Below are positions 8,589 to 16,564 of a stretch of DNA of 64,000 nucleotides, piece by piece (within the stretch, counting starts at the first letter, position 1; each line of letters begins with the position of its first letter). A program made the translations under genes and the position numbers. The notes under the pieces are model-generated. The model was not told the DNA's origin. It worked only from the letters and a program-made list of their open reading frames with translations, and did not search any database. The stretch covers positions 34,199-98,198 of the forward strand of contig JAZKBL010000020.1 in NCBI GenBank assembly GCA_040388665.1, read 5' to 3'. The stretch is from DAHVFY01 sp040388665 (GTDB taxonomy: Bacteria; Chlamydiota; Chlamydiia; Chlamydiales; Rhabdochlamydiaceae).

Positions 8589-9857
8589 ATGATCCCTCTA
8601 GCTGAAAAGATAAGACCTAAAACTCTTGCAGAAGTGGCAGGACAAGAGCATCTCATTGGCCCGAATGCGCCGCTTACCCGAATTGTCTCTTCAGGACGCC
8701 CTCACTCCATTCTTCTTTTTGGCCCTCCCGGATGTGGAAAGACGACACTTGCAAGACTCTACGCTTCCCATTTTAATGCGCGATTTGTTCCTTTTAGTGC
8801 TGTTTTTAATGGAGTTGCAGACTTTAAAAAAATCATCAAAGAAAAAGAAGAGCGTCCTCTTTTTGATCAGCAGCTTATCCTCTTTGTCGATGAAATCCAC
8901 AGATTTAATAAAGCACAGCAAGATGCCTTCCTCCCTTTCATCGAAGATGGAACAATGATTCTTGTAGGAGCCACAACAGAAAACCCCTCTTTTTCTCTTA
9001 ACAATGCGCTGCTTTCCCGCTTACGTGTTTTCACAGTCAATGCCCTTGAAGAAACAGCTCTTGAGCATATCCTTACCCGCTATGAAACGCTTATCAAAAA
9101 ACTTCCCCTCACAGAAAAAGCACGCTTAGCGCTCATCGGGTCTTCTCAAGGAGATGCAAGACACCTTCTTAACATGGTAGAAAGTTTGCAAGACTTGTCC
9201 AGCGACGCTCTCATAGATGCCCCCGAACTTTTACAGTTGATTCAGAAAAAACGCCCCCTTTACGATAAAGCCGGAGAAGGACACTATAATCTGATTTCAG
9301 CTCTTCACAAAGCAGTACGAGGTTCTGATCCCGATGCCGCACTTTACTGGCTAGCGCGGATGCTTCAAGGCGGAGAAGATCCTCAATTCGTCGCACGCCG
9401 AATCGTGCGCATGGCATCTGAAGATATCGGTCTTGCAGACCCTGAAGCTCTCACAGTTACTGTTAATGCATGGAAAAGTTTCGATCAATTGGGCTCTCCA
9501 GAGGGAGACCTGGCCCTTGCAGAAGCTGTTGTCTATCTAGCTTTAGCTCCAAAAAGCAATGCGCTTTACACCGCATTTAAGCGGGCTCAAGCAGCTGCTC
9601 TTGAAACATCTCACCTAAATCCCCCCAAAATCATTCTTAATGCTCCAACGAACCTTATGAAACAAATGGGGTATGGAAAAGATTATATCTACGACCCTGA
9701 CACCACGGATGGGTTTTCCGGTCAGAACTATTTCCCAGATGAAATGGAAAGAATCCATTTTTATCGTCCCGTAGAGCGCGGTTTTGAGCGCGAAATGAAA
9801 AAACGACTCATCTTTTTCTCAAATTTACGGGCAAAAAAAAACCTTCCCGATGAGTAA
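8589..9857 (+). CDS. rarA: Replication-associated recombination ATPase RarA (MgsA)
   Basis: A 422-residue AAA+ ATPase related to clamp loaders and to eukaryotic WRNIP1, acting at stalled forks. Walker A is LLFGPPGCGKTT (about residues 40-51), Walker B is LILFVDEIHRFNKAQQDA, and sensor 1 is VGATTENPSF. The C-terminal tetramerisation domain carries ALYWLARMLQGGEDPQF and the typical GY.KDYIYDPD segment. I chose ATG 8589 (MIPLAEKIRPKTL) because family members begin there; an in-frame ATG at 8553 would overlap the permease gene. Length is usual. Confidence 0.92.
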   Translation: MIPLAEKIRPKTLAEVAGQEHLIGPNAPLTRIVSSGRPHSILLFGPPGCGKTTLARLYASHFNARFVPFSAVFNGVADFKKIIKEKEERPLFDQQLILFVDEIHRFNKAQQDAFLPFIEDGTMILVGATTENPSFSLNNALLSRLRVFTVNALEETALEHILTRYETLIKKLPLTEKARLALIGSSQGDARHLLNMVESLQDLSSDALIDAPELLQLIQKKRPLYDKAGEGHYNLISALHKAVRGSDPDAALYWLARMLQGGEDPQFVARRIVRMASEDIGLADPEALTVTVNAWKSFDQLGSPEGDLALAEAVVYLALAPKSNALYTAFKRAQAAALETSHLNPPKIILNAPTNLMKQMGYGKDYIYDPDTTDGFSGQNYFPDEMERIHFYRPVERGFEREMKKRLIFFSNLRAKKNLPDE

Positions 9858-9870
9858 ACACCGGAAAGGT
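9833..9870 (-). terminator. Rho-independent terminator for the reverse-strand hydrolase transcript
   Basis: Read on the reverse strand, ACCTTTCCG and CGGGAAGGT form a nine-pair stem (one T-G pair) with a 12-base loop, followed by eight T (9833-9840). It overlaps the last codons of the convergent rarA gene and would end transcription of the hydrolase at 10109-11062 and the short ORF behind it. Confidence 0.75.
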
Positions 9871-9895
9871 CAGAAGCTAATCCCTTTTCTCGCTC

Positions 9896-10087
9896 TCATG
9901 GATAATAGCCTGTTAATGAGACAGATCTATAATCTCTAGCCTCTATTAGAGGCTTTGGTACTTCGAGAATTCCCGGCATGCAACTGTTAGCCATGGAAGG
10001 ATCAACTTCATCAACTTTAAAAGCTTTATTCAAGACAATTAAAGTAAGGGTATTGCTCTCCCCTACTTTTAAGTTAACATTTAACAA
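9896..10087 (-). CDS. Possible 63-residue protein of unknown function
   Basis: An ORF of 63 codons lying 21 bases after the hydrolase stop and just before a good terminator, so it is transcribed with that gene if the hydrolase operon reaches the terminator. The product begins MLNVNLKVGESNTLTLIVLNKAF, has alternating hydrophobic residues like a small beta-rich fold, and ends SVSLTGYYP. No clear ribosome-binding site precedes the ATG, so it may be chance. Confidence 0.35.
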   Translation of the reverse strand: MLNVNLKVGESNTLTLIVLNKAFKVDEVDPSMANSCMPGILEVPKPLIEARDYRSVSLTGYYP

Positions 10088-10108
10088 TTAATTTGAAAAG
10101 AGAATAAT

Positions 10109-11062
10109 TTACCAATTAACTTGAATACCAGGTTCAATTGCGAGAAAGCTCAAAGGATCAATGCTTTCCTGCTGAAGAGCTAAGAAAAGATCGTAAGGGG
10201 GTTGATGCATAGGCTCATCAGAAAGCCTAAAGGTTTTCCAATGCATTGCAAGGCTTAAAACAGAATTTACTTGGCTGTGAATTTTAACAGCATCTGCAGG
10301 TTCAATATGCACAGGAGACATAAACCGGCGCGGAAGATAAGACCCTATTGGAATAAGACTTAAATCCATGGACCCAAATCTTTCCCCAATTTCTTTAAAG
10401 TCGTAAGAGTTATAGCCTGTATCGCCTACAAAATAAAGCCGCTTCTTCGTGTTGAGATCTTCTAACACCCACCCTGTCCATAGTGTCTTATTTAAATCGC
10501 TAATCCTCCTTCCAGAAAAATGTTGAGCTGGCACTGCGGTTGCTTTAAAACCACCATCAATCTCAGTCTCATCCCACCAAGCTGATTCAATGACATTCGT
10601 GACTCCTCGGCTTACAAACCATTTTTTTACACCGCTTGGTACAAACCACAGGATGTCAGGGTAACGCTTAAATAACCTCATCACGCTCTTTGCATCAAGG
10701 TGATCGTAGTGATTATGGCTGATTAATACATAATCGATCTTTGGAAGGTGTGCCATTTCAACTGAAGCATGATGACGTCTCTTAGGTCCAAAAAAAGAAA
10801 GAGGCGAGCATCGATCGCTCCAAATGGGATCTGTTAAAAGAGTCTTGCTGCCAAATTGAACAAGAAAGCTGCTATGGTTAAGCCAAAGAGCGCTCGGTTT
10901 TTCTGGATCAAAAGAAGAAGTTGGCATTGGATATACAAAATCATGAGGCGCTAACTGCACTGCATGAGCATCATCATAAAAACCGGTCCGCCATAGAACA
11001 ACATCCCAAAGAGATCTGCGGATATTTTCCTGATGAGGGTTAATGTATCGCTTATTTGCCAT
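10109..11062 (-). CDS. Metallo-beta-lactamase-fold hydrolase (NAPE-PLD/UlaG-like)
   Basis: A 317-residue cytosolic hydrolase with the metal motif SHNHYDHLD (about residues 119-127), a later VPAQHFSGRR His site, FVGDTGYN (metal-bridging Asp) and LAMHWKTFRLSDE. The arrangement, including LWLNHSSFLVQFGSKTLLTDPIWSDR near the N-terminus, matches the lineage that includes N-acyl-phosphatidylethanolamine phospholipase D and related bacterial enzymes. A lipid phosphodiester or other substrate is possible; sequence does not decide. Read as a short transcript ending at the terminator near 9833. Confidence 0.85.
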   Translation of the reverse strand: MANKRYINPHQENIRRSLWDVVLWRTGFYDDAHAVQLAPHDFVYPMPTSSFDPEKPSALWLNHSSFLVQFGSKTLLTDPIWSDRCSPLSFFGPKRRHHASVEMAHLPKIDYVLISHNHYDHLDAKSVMRLFKRYPDILWFVPSGVKKWFVSRGVTNVIESAWWDETEIDGGFKATAVPAQHFSGRRISDLNKTLWTGWVLEDLNTKKRLYFVGDTGYNSYDFKEIGERFGSMDLSLIPIGSYLPRRFMSPVHIEPADAVKIHSQVNSVLSLAMHWKTFRLSDEPMHQPPYDLFLALQQESIDPLSFLAIEPGIQVNW

Positions 11063-11104
11063 ATTTTACACATATACCAAACTCGCAAAAAAACACAATC
11101 CCCC

Positions 11105-11149
11105 GCGAGCCCCGAAGACCACAGACTAGCCTGTGTCTTCGGGGCTCGC
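11105..11149. repeat. Perfect hairpin, member of a dispersed repeat family
   Basis: Arms GCGAGCCCCGAAGAC (11105-11119) and GTCTTCGGGGCTCGC (11135-11149) are perfectly complementary, and the interior continues ACAG/CTGT around a six-base loop. The inner part CACAGACTAGCCTGTG matches the CACAGGCTA core of repeats near 38114, 41019 and 63791. No T run follows on either strand, so a mobile or structural repeat fits better than a terminator. Confidence 0.65.
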
Positions 11150-11167
11150 ACTCAGAGAGATCTTTTT

Positions 11168-13339
11168 CTAATCGTCGATTTCGCGTTCTTCTTGTTCTAT
11201 TTCCACATCTTGGAAAATCAGCTCTCCTAGAAATGCTGCGCCATAGTTTGAGTTTTTCTCCATGAACTCTCGGTGCACATGCTCAAATTTATCGAGCAGA
11301 GGTCTAAAAGGACTCTCTTTACTGATCACGTTATCACTATATTTTCCACTGAGACGATTCGTAAGTTCAGTAGCAATCAGTCTTAAAGGGGCTATTTGAG
11401 GAGATGCTAGTCCTGACTCCATTCCAAGATGAAAGATAATTCCGCTAAAAAACAATAGCTCCGCTGCTTGTCCAAGACCTACACCATCTCCATAATTTTC
11501 ATTAAACTTAAAGCGCATTCTTATTTTTTCTAATAACAGAACAACATCTCGTGGCAACGTTCTCATTACAGTTTCTTTAGAATAGTAAATTTTGTTCAAA
11601 CAATTCTCTGTCTGCTCTAAAGTAATCTCTCCATTTTTCGGCAAAAACGCTTCTAACTCTTGATATAAAACGCTCATCTTCTTATTTAATAAATCTAATG
11701 CAAAATACTTAGTCTCACAACTCCCTCTAATTAATATCAATGGATCCAATTTTTCAGGGATCTCAATGTGTGCTAATAAATCGATATAATACAACGGGTT
11801 CTCTTGAAATTCACTACGTTTTACAAGTCCTTCGTAGTCTGCTTTATTTGCAAACGTCAAATATTGCAGAAAAACATCAACGGTTGCTCTATTTTCCCAC
11901 AAAAGAAAAAGAAAATTATAAAATTTTGAAGACGATTTTCCAGTATTTAATTCCTTTCGTATTTTAATCAGTTCGTTAGCTGCCCATCTGCGATCTTTCA
12001 CTGTCGTAATTAAATCAATAAAAACCGGATCCAGCTCTTTGGTATACTTTTTTTTCTTCAGCATAGTCAAAACCCTCTCTTCCAATAGCGGCGTCGCGAA
12101 CATTTGCGCAAATGCATTTTCTGAGTTTTTGAACAGTTTTGCCTCACCATCTACCATATGTTTGATGAGCTTTCTTGTATTTTTTTGAAATGTCTTACTC
12201 TTCTGAAATGCGACTAGCTCTTTATCGTCTAGATAGCTTAAGTATTGAAGAAAAACACCAACTGTTGCTTTTTTCTTCCATAGAAAAATAATAAAATTAT
12301 TAAATTTTGCACGTGTTTTTTCGCTGTCAACTACCTTACTTTTAACTCCCATTAGTTCCGCAATAACTCTTTTTGAATCATCGATTATGTTTATTAGAGC
12401 AACGATTTCCTCTTTGAACAGCTCATTTCTTTCTGATTTTAAAAAAGCCTCGATTTTTTCTTTAAAGACAGTTGCTGCAAAAAGCTTCGCATAGTGGTGT
12501 GCACCCCCTTTTTCTAGAACATTGATTAACGAGATTGATTGTTTGTAAAACAATTCATGTTTTTGCAATATATCGAGCTCTTCTTTACATTTAAGTAAAT
12601 CTAGCGCATCACGCTGAGTAAATAGAAGCTTTAAATATTCAAGAAAAACATCACTTGTTGTCGAATCTTCCCATAAAATAAAGAGTATTTTATAAAATTC
12701 TTCAGATTCTTTACTATCAACTACGACTTTGTTGCGCACTGTAAAAAGATCATTAGCAGTTCGTTGCGGATCATTAGTAGCCCTTACTAAACTTAAAAAA
12801 ATTTGTCTAAATTCTTTAATGGTATTTGGTTGATTAAAAAACTCAATTACTTTTTTTTGTAAATCTGAACCATTGTCAAAATTAATACCTTGATATTCAA
12901 AAGAGTATGTTTTTTTTATTAAAATATCCCTGGATTTTAAATTTTTCTTAATCTCTTCAAGGTTTATAGTGCCACACGATGTTGAAAATCCCGGCCCAGA
13001 GAGTACGTCTGAGCGATATTCCTTTGAAAAATTAACAGGTCTCGGGGAGCTCTTCCCTTTAGGCGATACGAGAGCTTTTTGAGAAAGTGTCATGTTCGTA
13101 TTTGAAGGGAGTTCAAATGCATACGAAAATTTCTTCCCAGAATCACTTTTATACTCCATTTTTTTTCTCTGGTTTCCAACTGAATTGCTAAGCTGATTAT
13201 TGTTGTTATTATTATTTGGAGTAGATGGTAAGAAAATAGGATTTATAGTTATAATTTCAGACTGATTTAAATGCGTGATATTACTGTTAGTTATATATAT
13301 ATTGGAAGGCAATGAACTTTTTCTCATAAATGTCCTCAA
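11168..13339 (-). CDS. Large effector candidate with RasGAP-like C-terminal domain and internal repeats
   Basis: A 723-residue protein with an Asn/Ser-rich N-terminus (seven Asn in a row near residue 45) and no Sec signal. The middle contains three related segments of about 130 residues, each with an F(Y/N)xxxFxLWxxxxTxxVFLxYL core. The C-terminal part, from about residue 534, follows the order of a RasGAP domain: LILIRGSCETK aligns with the arginine-finger region (LFRATTLAS in p120GAP; Arg about 538), then a helix pair, LPRDVVLLLEKIR, an LLFFSGIIF segment with ASPQIAPLRLIATELTNRLSG, and SPFRPLLDKF. The FLR arginine of RasGAPs is Ser here. This is recognition by eye, not by search. A role on host Ras-like GTPases is inferred only. 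Confidence 0.6.
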   Translation of the reverse strand: MRTFMRKSSLPSNIYITNSNITHLNQSEIITINPIFLPSTPNNNNNNNQLSNSVGNQRKKMEYKSDSGKKFSYAFELPSNTNMTLSQKALVSPKGKSSPRPVNFSKEYRSDVLSGPGFSTSCGTINLEEIKKNLKSRDILIKKTYSFEYQGINFDNGSDLQKKVIEFFNQPNTIKEFRQIFLSLVRATNDPQRTANDLFTVRNKVVVDSKESEEFYKILFILWEDSTTSDVFLEYLKLLFTQRDALDLLKCKEELDILQKHELFYKQSISLINVLEKGGAHHYAKLFAATVFKEKIEAFLKSERNELFKEEIVALINIIDDSKRVIAELMGVKSKVVDSEKTRAKFNNFIIFLWKKKATVGVFLQYLSYLDDKELVAFQKSKTFQKNTRKLIKHMVDGEAKLFKNSENAFAQMFATPLLEERVLTMLKKKKYTKELDPVFIDLITTVKDRRWAANELIKIRKELNTGKSSSKFYNFLFLLWENRATVDVFLQYLTFANKADYEGLVKRSEFQENPLYYIDLLAHIEIPEKLDPLILIRGSCETKYFALDLLNKKMSVLYQELEAFLPKNGEITLEQTENCLNKIYYSKETVMRTLPRDVVLLLEKIRMRFKFNENYGDGVGLGQAAELLFFSGIIFHLGMESGLASPQIAPLRLIATELTNRLSGKYSDNVISKESPFRPLLDKFEHVHREFMEKNSNYGAAFLGELIFQDVEIEQEEREIDD

Positions 13340-13412
13340 ATTTAGCTTTATAAAAATAAATAAATACTAGAGATAGTTAAGGATAGGGAAAGGTGCGTTA
13401 CCAGTTCAAGAA

Positions 13413-14987
13413 TTAAGTTTCTTCGATTAGCGTTATCGGAATCGTATCTGTTAGAGATTTGTTTCCAAAAAATTGCATCGGCCCGGGAAAACGGTACGTA
13501 TCCTGAAGCATTAAGTCTTCTCTTATACGGCTAAACCGTTGAAAAGGATTGCCTTTTAAATTAACCAACGCTTTTTGAATCACAGGTTTCATTTTCCCTT
13601 TTCGCATCTCAAGATGCATCAACATTGTTAAGGGAATGCCTCCAATTTCCCATTTTTCTACAGGCTCTACTAAATTTTTAATGCAGCACATGTATCCCGT
13701 TAGTCCTTCATCAATAAGAAGCGCAGCCGTACATCCAAGTGCATAGCAGTAATGACTATCAAAATTAGAAGGAAAAGCAGCTCTACCCTCATAACCAAAA
13801 AAATGGCTAACCGCACTAAACTTACCTGAATAAGAACGTTTAATCATTTCAATTAAAAGGCGTTCTGTTTCAATAAGAGAAACTTGAACATTACCATGAG
13901 GATCGCGATCAAGGAGGAGCTGTTGCTGAATGTCGCTTGGCAGCATATCAAAACAGGCTAAAGCATCTGTCGAAAGCGTTGCACGAACATCAGGTACCTC
14001 TCCAAGAGCATTCAATTCACGAATGAGAGCTCCAATCTCTGGAATAAACTCAATCAGCCCTTCGGGAATCAGGATAACCCCATAAGTTTTTCCAATCTCA
14101 GCCCTTTTTTCAATAAGGTCCTTCATTATGTCTACAATCTGCTTCAGCGTCATTTTTTTAGCAGCGACCTCTTCACCAATCCACGTGTAGTTAGGCTGGG
14201 TTGCAAGCGCGCATTCCAAAGCAATATGAGATGCAGATCTGCCCATTAACTTAATAAAGTGGTAGTATTTTTTGGCAGAAAGAGCGTCTCTTGCAATATT
14301 CCCGATCATTTCAGAATAACATTTACATGCTGTATCAAAACCAAAAGAGATGCTCACATGGGCATTTTTTAAATCGCCATCAATTGTTTTAGGTACACCG
14401 ATGACTTTTGCGGAGCACCCTTTTTGAAGAAAATATTCAGCAAGCACTGCAGCATTTGTATTGGAATCATCACCGCCAATGATCACAAGTCCATCTAAAT
14501 TAAGGCTGGAAACAGCTTTTAAAGAAGACTCAAGCTGAGCATCTGTTTCAATCTTAGCTCTTCCTGATCCAATTAACTCAAAACCACCCTGATTTCTATA
14601 AAAGGCGATGAGTTCTTCTGTTAACTCTTGATACTTGTTATCGATAATGCCATTTGGGCCATTTAGAAAACCAAAAAGACAACTCTCAGAATCAAGTTTT
14701 TTTAAAGCATCGAATAAACCTGCAATGACATTGTGACCACCTGCTGCTTGCCCCCCAGAAAAAACAACGCCGACTCTAAGTGGTTTTTTTAGACGCTGGA
14801 TTCCCTTTTTCGCAGATACAAGAGGTTGTTCATAAGTTTTTGGAAATAATTTTTTAAGAGCTTCAGAATCTTTGGAAACAATTACAGGCGCACTTTTGTT
14901 AAATTCAACCGCCGTTAAATCGTCCAGAATCTTGGGCAGCAGCAACACATAGTCTCTTCTCTGTCTTTGCAATAAACTCTCTTCCAT
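13413..14987 (-). CDS. pfp: Diphosphate-fructose-6-phosphate 1-phosphotransferase (PPi-PFK)
   Basis: Phosphorylates fructose-6-phosphate with pyrophosphate, a reversible glycolytic step. The chain of about 524 residues has GVVFSGGQAAGGHN at the phosphate loop, GGDDSNTNAAVLAE (the second Asp is the PPi-type signature) and PKTIDGDLKN, with Lys before TID, which also marks PPi use. Chlamydiae rely on this form instead of ATP-PFK. ATG 14987 is preferred over ATG 15023, because a GGGGA site lies near it and nothing suitable precedes the earlier ATG. sdaA follows the same strand upstream with a short gap. Confidence 0.93.
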   Translation of the reverse strand: MEESLLQRQRRDYVLLLPKILDDLTAVEFNKSAPVIVSKDSEALKKLFPKTYEQPLVSAKKGIQRLKKPLRVGVVFSGGQAAGGHNVIAGLFDALKKLDSESCLFGFLNGPNGIIDNKYQELTEELIAFYRNQGGFELIGSGRAKIETDAQLESSLKAVSSLNLDGLVIIGGDDSNTNAAVLAEYFLQKGCSAKVIGVPKTIDGDLKNAHVSISFGFDTACKCYSEMIGNIARDALSAKKYYHFIKLMGRSASHIALECALATQPNYTWIGEEVAAKKMTLKQIVDIMKDLIEKRAEIGKTYGVILIPEGLIEFIPEIGALIRELNALGEVPDVRATLSTDALACFDMLPSDIQQQLLLDRDPHGNVQVSLIETERLLIEMIKRSYSGKFSAVSHFFGYEGRAAFPSNFDSHYCYALGCTAALLIDEGLTGYMCCIKNLVEPVEKWEIGGIPLTMLMHLEMRKGKMKPVIQKALVNLKGNPFQRFSRIREDLMLQDTYRFPGPMQFFGNKSLTDTIPITLIEET

Positions 14988-15049
14988 ACGACTCACATCC
15001 CCTATCGCTCTGGAGTTTATCATCTTATATCATTTAAAAGAATTTATTT

Positions 15050-16426
15050 TTAACACTCAGGAAGAGTGACGGGGACGTGAAGAGCAAGACCGCCCTCTGA
15101 TGTTTCTTTGTAGATTGTTTTCATGTCGATGCCGGTATGACGCATCGTTGCAATCACTTGATCTAAAGAAACGTGATGTTTTCCATCGCCGCGTAAAGAC
15201 AAACGCGCTGCATTGATCGCTTTAATAGCGCCCATTGTATTTCTCTCGATACATGGAATCTGAACAAGGCCAGCCACAGGATCACACGTAAGACCAAGAT
15301 TATGTTCCATGCCAATTTCTGCAGCATTTTCAATCTGTTCATTAGTTCCACCAAGAGCTGCTACAAGACCTGCAGCTGCCATAGAACAAGCAACTCCAAC
15401 TTCCCCTTGGCATCCCATTTCGGCAGCAGATAGCGAAGCTCCTTTTTTATAAAGGATACCAATTGCTGTCATCGTCAAAAAGAAACGGATGATTCCTTCG
15501 TCTGTTGGATTTGCTGTAAATTCTTTGTAGTAATGAAGAACAGCAGGAATCACACCAGAAGCGCCATTTGTCGGCGCTGTAACAATCCTGCCCCCTGCTG
15601 CATTCTCTTCATTAACAGCAAGAGCATAAAGACTTACCCAATCAAAAATATCTGAAGGGTCTTCAAGAAGCTGTGATTTTTTTGAAAGCTCTTTATGTAA
15701 ATGATATGCTCTGCGCCTTACTTCAAGACCACCCGGAAGCACTCCACTGATAGAACATCCTCTTTTTACACAGTCTTGCATCACACGCCAAATATTAAAA
15801 ATCCCACTTTTAATATCTTCTTCTGTACGCCAACATTTTTCATTTTCAAACACAACCTCATAAATCATCTTACCCGTGCGCGCACAATGCTTGAGTAAAT
15901 CATTTGCTGTATCGTAAGGAAAAGGGATCTTAATAGCTTGGGGAGAAGGCTGTTTTTGCTTCATCTCAAGCTGCGTTACGACAAACCCACCGCCGATAGA
16001 GTAGTAAACTTCGCTCTCAATTTTTTTGCCATTCGCATTGAATGCTGTAAAACGCATCCCATTAGAATGAAGAGGAAGGCGTTTTTTCTTTTCAAAAATT
16101 AATTGTTCATCGACTTTAAACCGAATGGGATGCATTCCCATTAAATTAAGCGTGCAGGTTTCCTTAATATGATTGACGCGAATATCCACAAGGTTAGGAT
16201 CAATCCCTTCTGGAGTAAAGCCTTCTAGTCCTAACAAAATGGCTTTATCTGTAGCATGTCCAATGCCCGTTAATGCAAGGGAGCCAAAAAGCTCGATTTT
16301 TACAGAAGCTGCTTCCGCTAAGTTAATTGACGCTGCAAATAAACGCGCAGCGCGCATAGGGCCTACTGTGTGCGAGCTTGAAGGACCAATACCTATAGAT
16401 AAAAGTTGAAAAAGACTGACAGGCAT
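15050..16426 (-). CDS. sdaA: L-serine dehydratase, iron-sulfur type, single chain
   Basis: Deaminates L-serine to pyruvate and ammonia. Both halves are fused: the N-terminal domain with SIGIGPSSSHTVGPMRAA (about residues 8-24) and the C-terminal alpha domain with APTNGASGVIPAV, GCQGEVGVACSMAAAG and CDPVAGLVQIPCIERN, whose Cys residues bind the 4Fe-4S cluster. I start at ATG 16426 (MPVSLFQLL) since GGAG lies five bases before it. It would convert imported serine to pyruvate, complementing asparaginase in using host amino acids. It is divergent from pyrG. Confidence 0.94.
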   Translation of the reverse strand: MPVSLFQLLSIGIGPSSSHTVGPMRAARLFAASINLAEAASVKIELFGSLALTGIGHATDKAILLGLEGFTPEGIDPNLVDIRVNHIKETCTLNLMGMHPIRFKVDEQLIFEKKKRLPLHSNGMRFTAFNANGKKIESEVYYSIGGGFVVTQLEMKQKQPSPQAIKIPFPYDTANDLLKHCARTGKMIYEVVFENEKCWRTEEDIKSGIFNIWRVMQDCVKRGCSISGVLPGGLEVRRRAYHLHKELSKKSQLLEDPSDIFDWVSLYALAVNEENAAGGRIVTAPTNGASGVIPAVLHYYKEFTANPTDEGIIRFFLTMTAIGILYKKGASLSAAEMGCQGEVGVACSMAAAGLVAALGGTNEQIENAAEIGMEHNLGLTCDPVAGLVQIPCIERNTMGAIKAINAARLSLRGDGKHHVSLDQVIATMRHTGIDMKTIYKETSEGGLALHVPVTLPEC

Positions 16427-16511
16427 GATATCTCCATTTTTGATAACTCCTATACGCAGGAAGTACAAATTGTTTATACTTTTTTGATTTTGAATTCAAG
16501 TTAAAAGATCG

Positions 16512-16540
16512 TTGCCCTCTATTTGCAAATGAAATATACT
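16512..16540 (+). promoter_or_regulatory. Candidate promoter of pyrG-ruvX
   Basis: TTGCCC (16512-16517) and TATACT (16535-16540) are spaced by 17 bases, a near-consensus housekeeping promoter. The transcript would start near 16547 and reach the AAGGA site before ATG 16565. Confidence 0.55.
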
Positions 16541-16564
16541 CATTTTTTTTAAAAAGGAATATTC

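Noticed and set aside
11105..11149. Hairpin considered as an integron attC or transposon end
   Set aside because: No integrase or transposase lies near and the arms lack conserved attC core sites.
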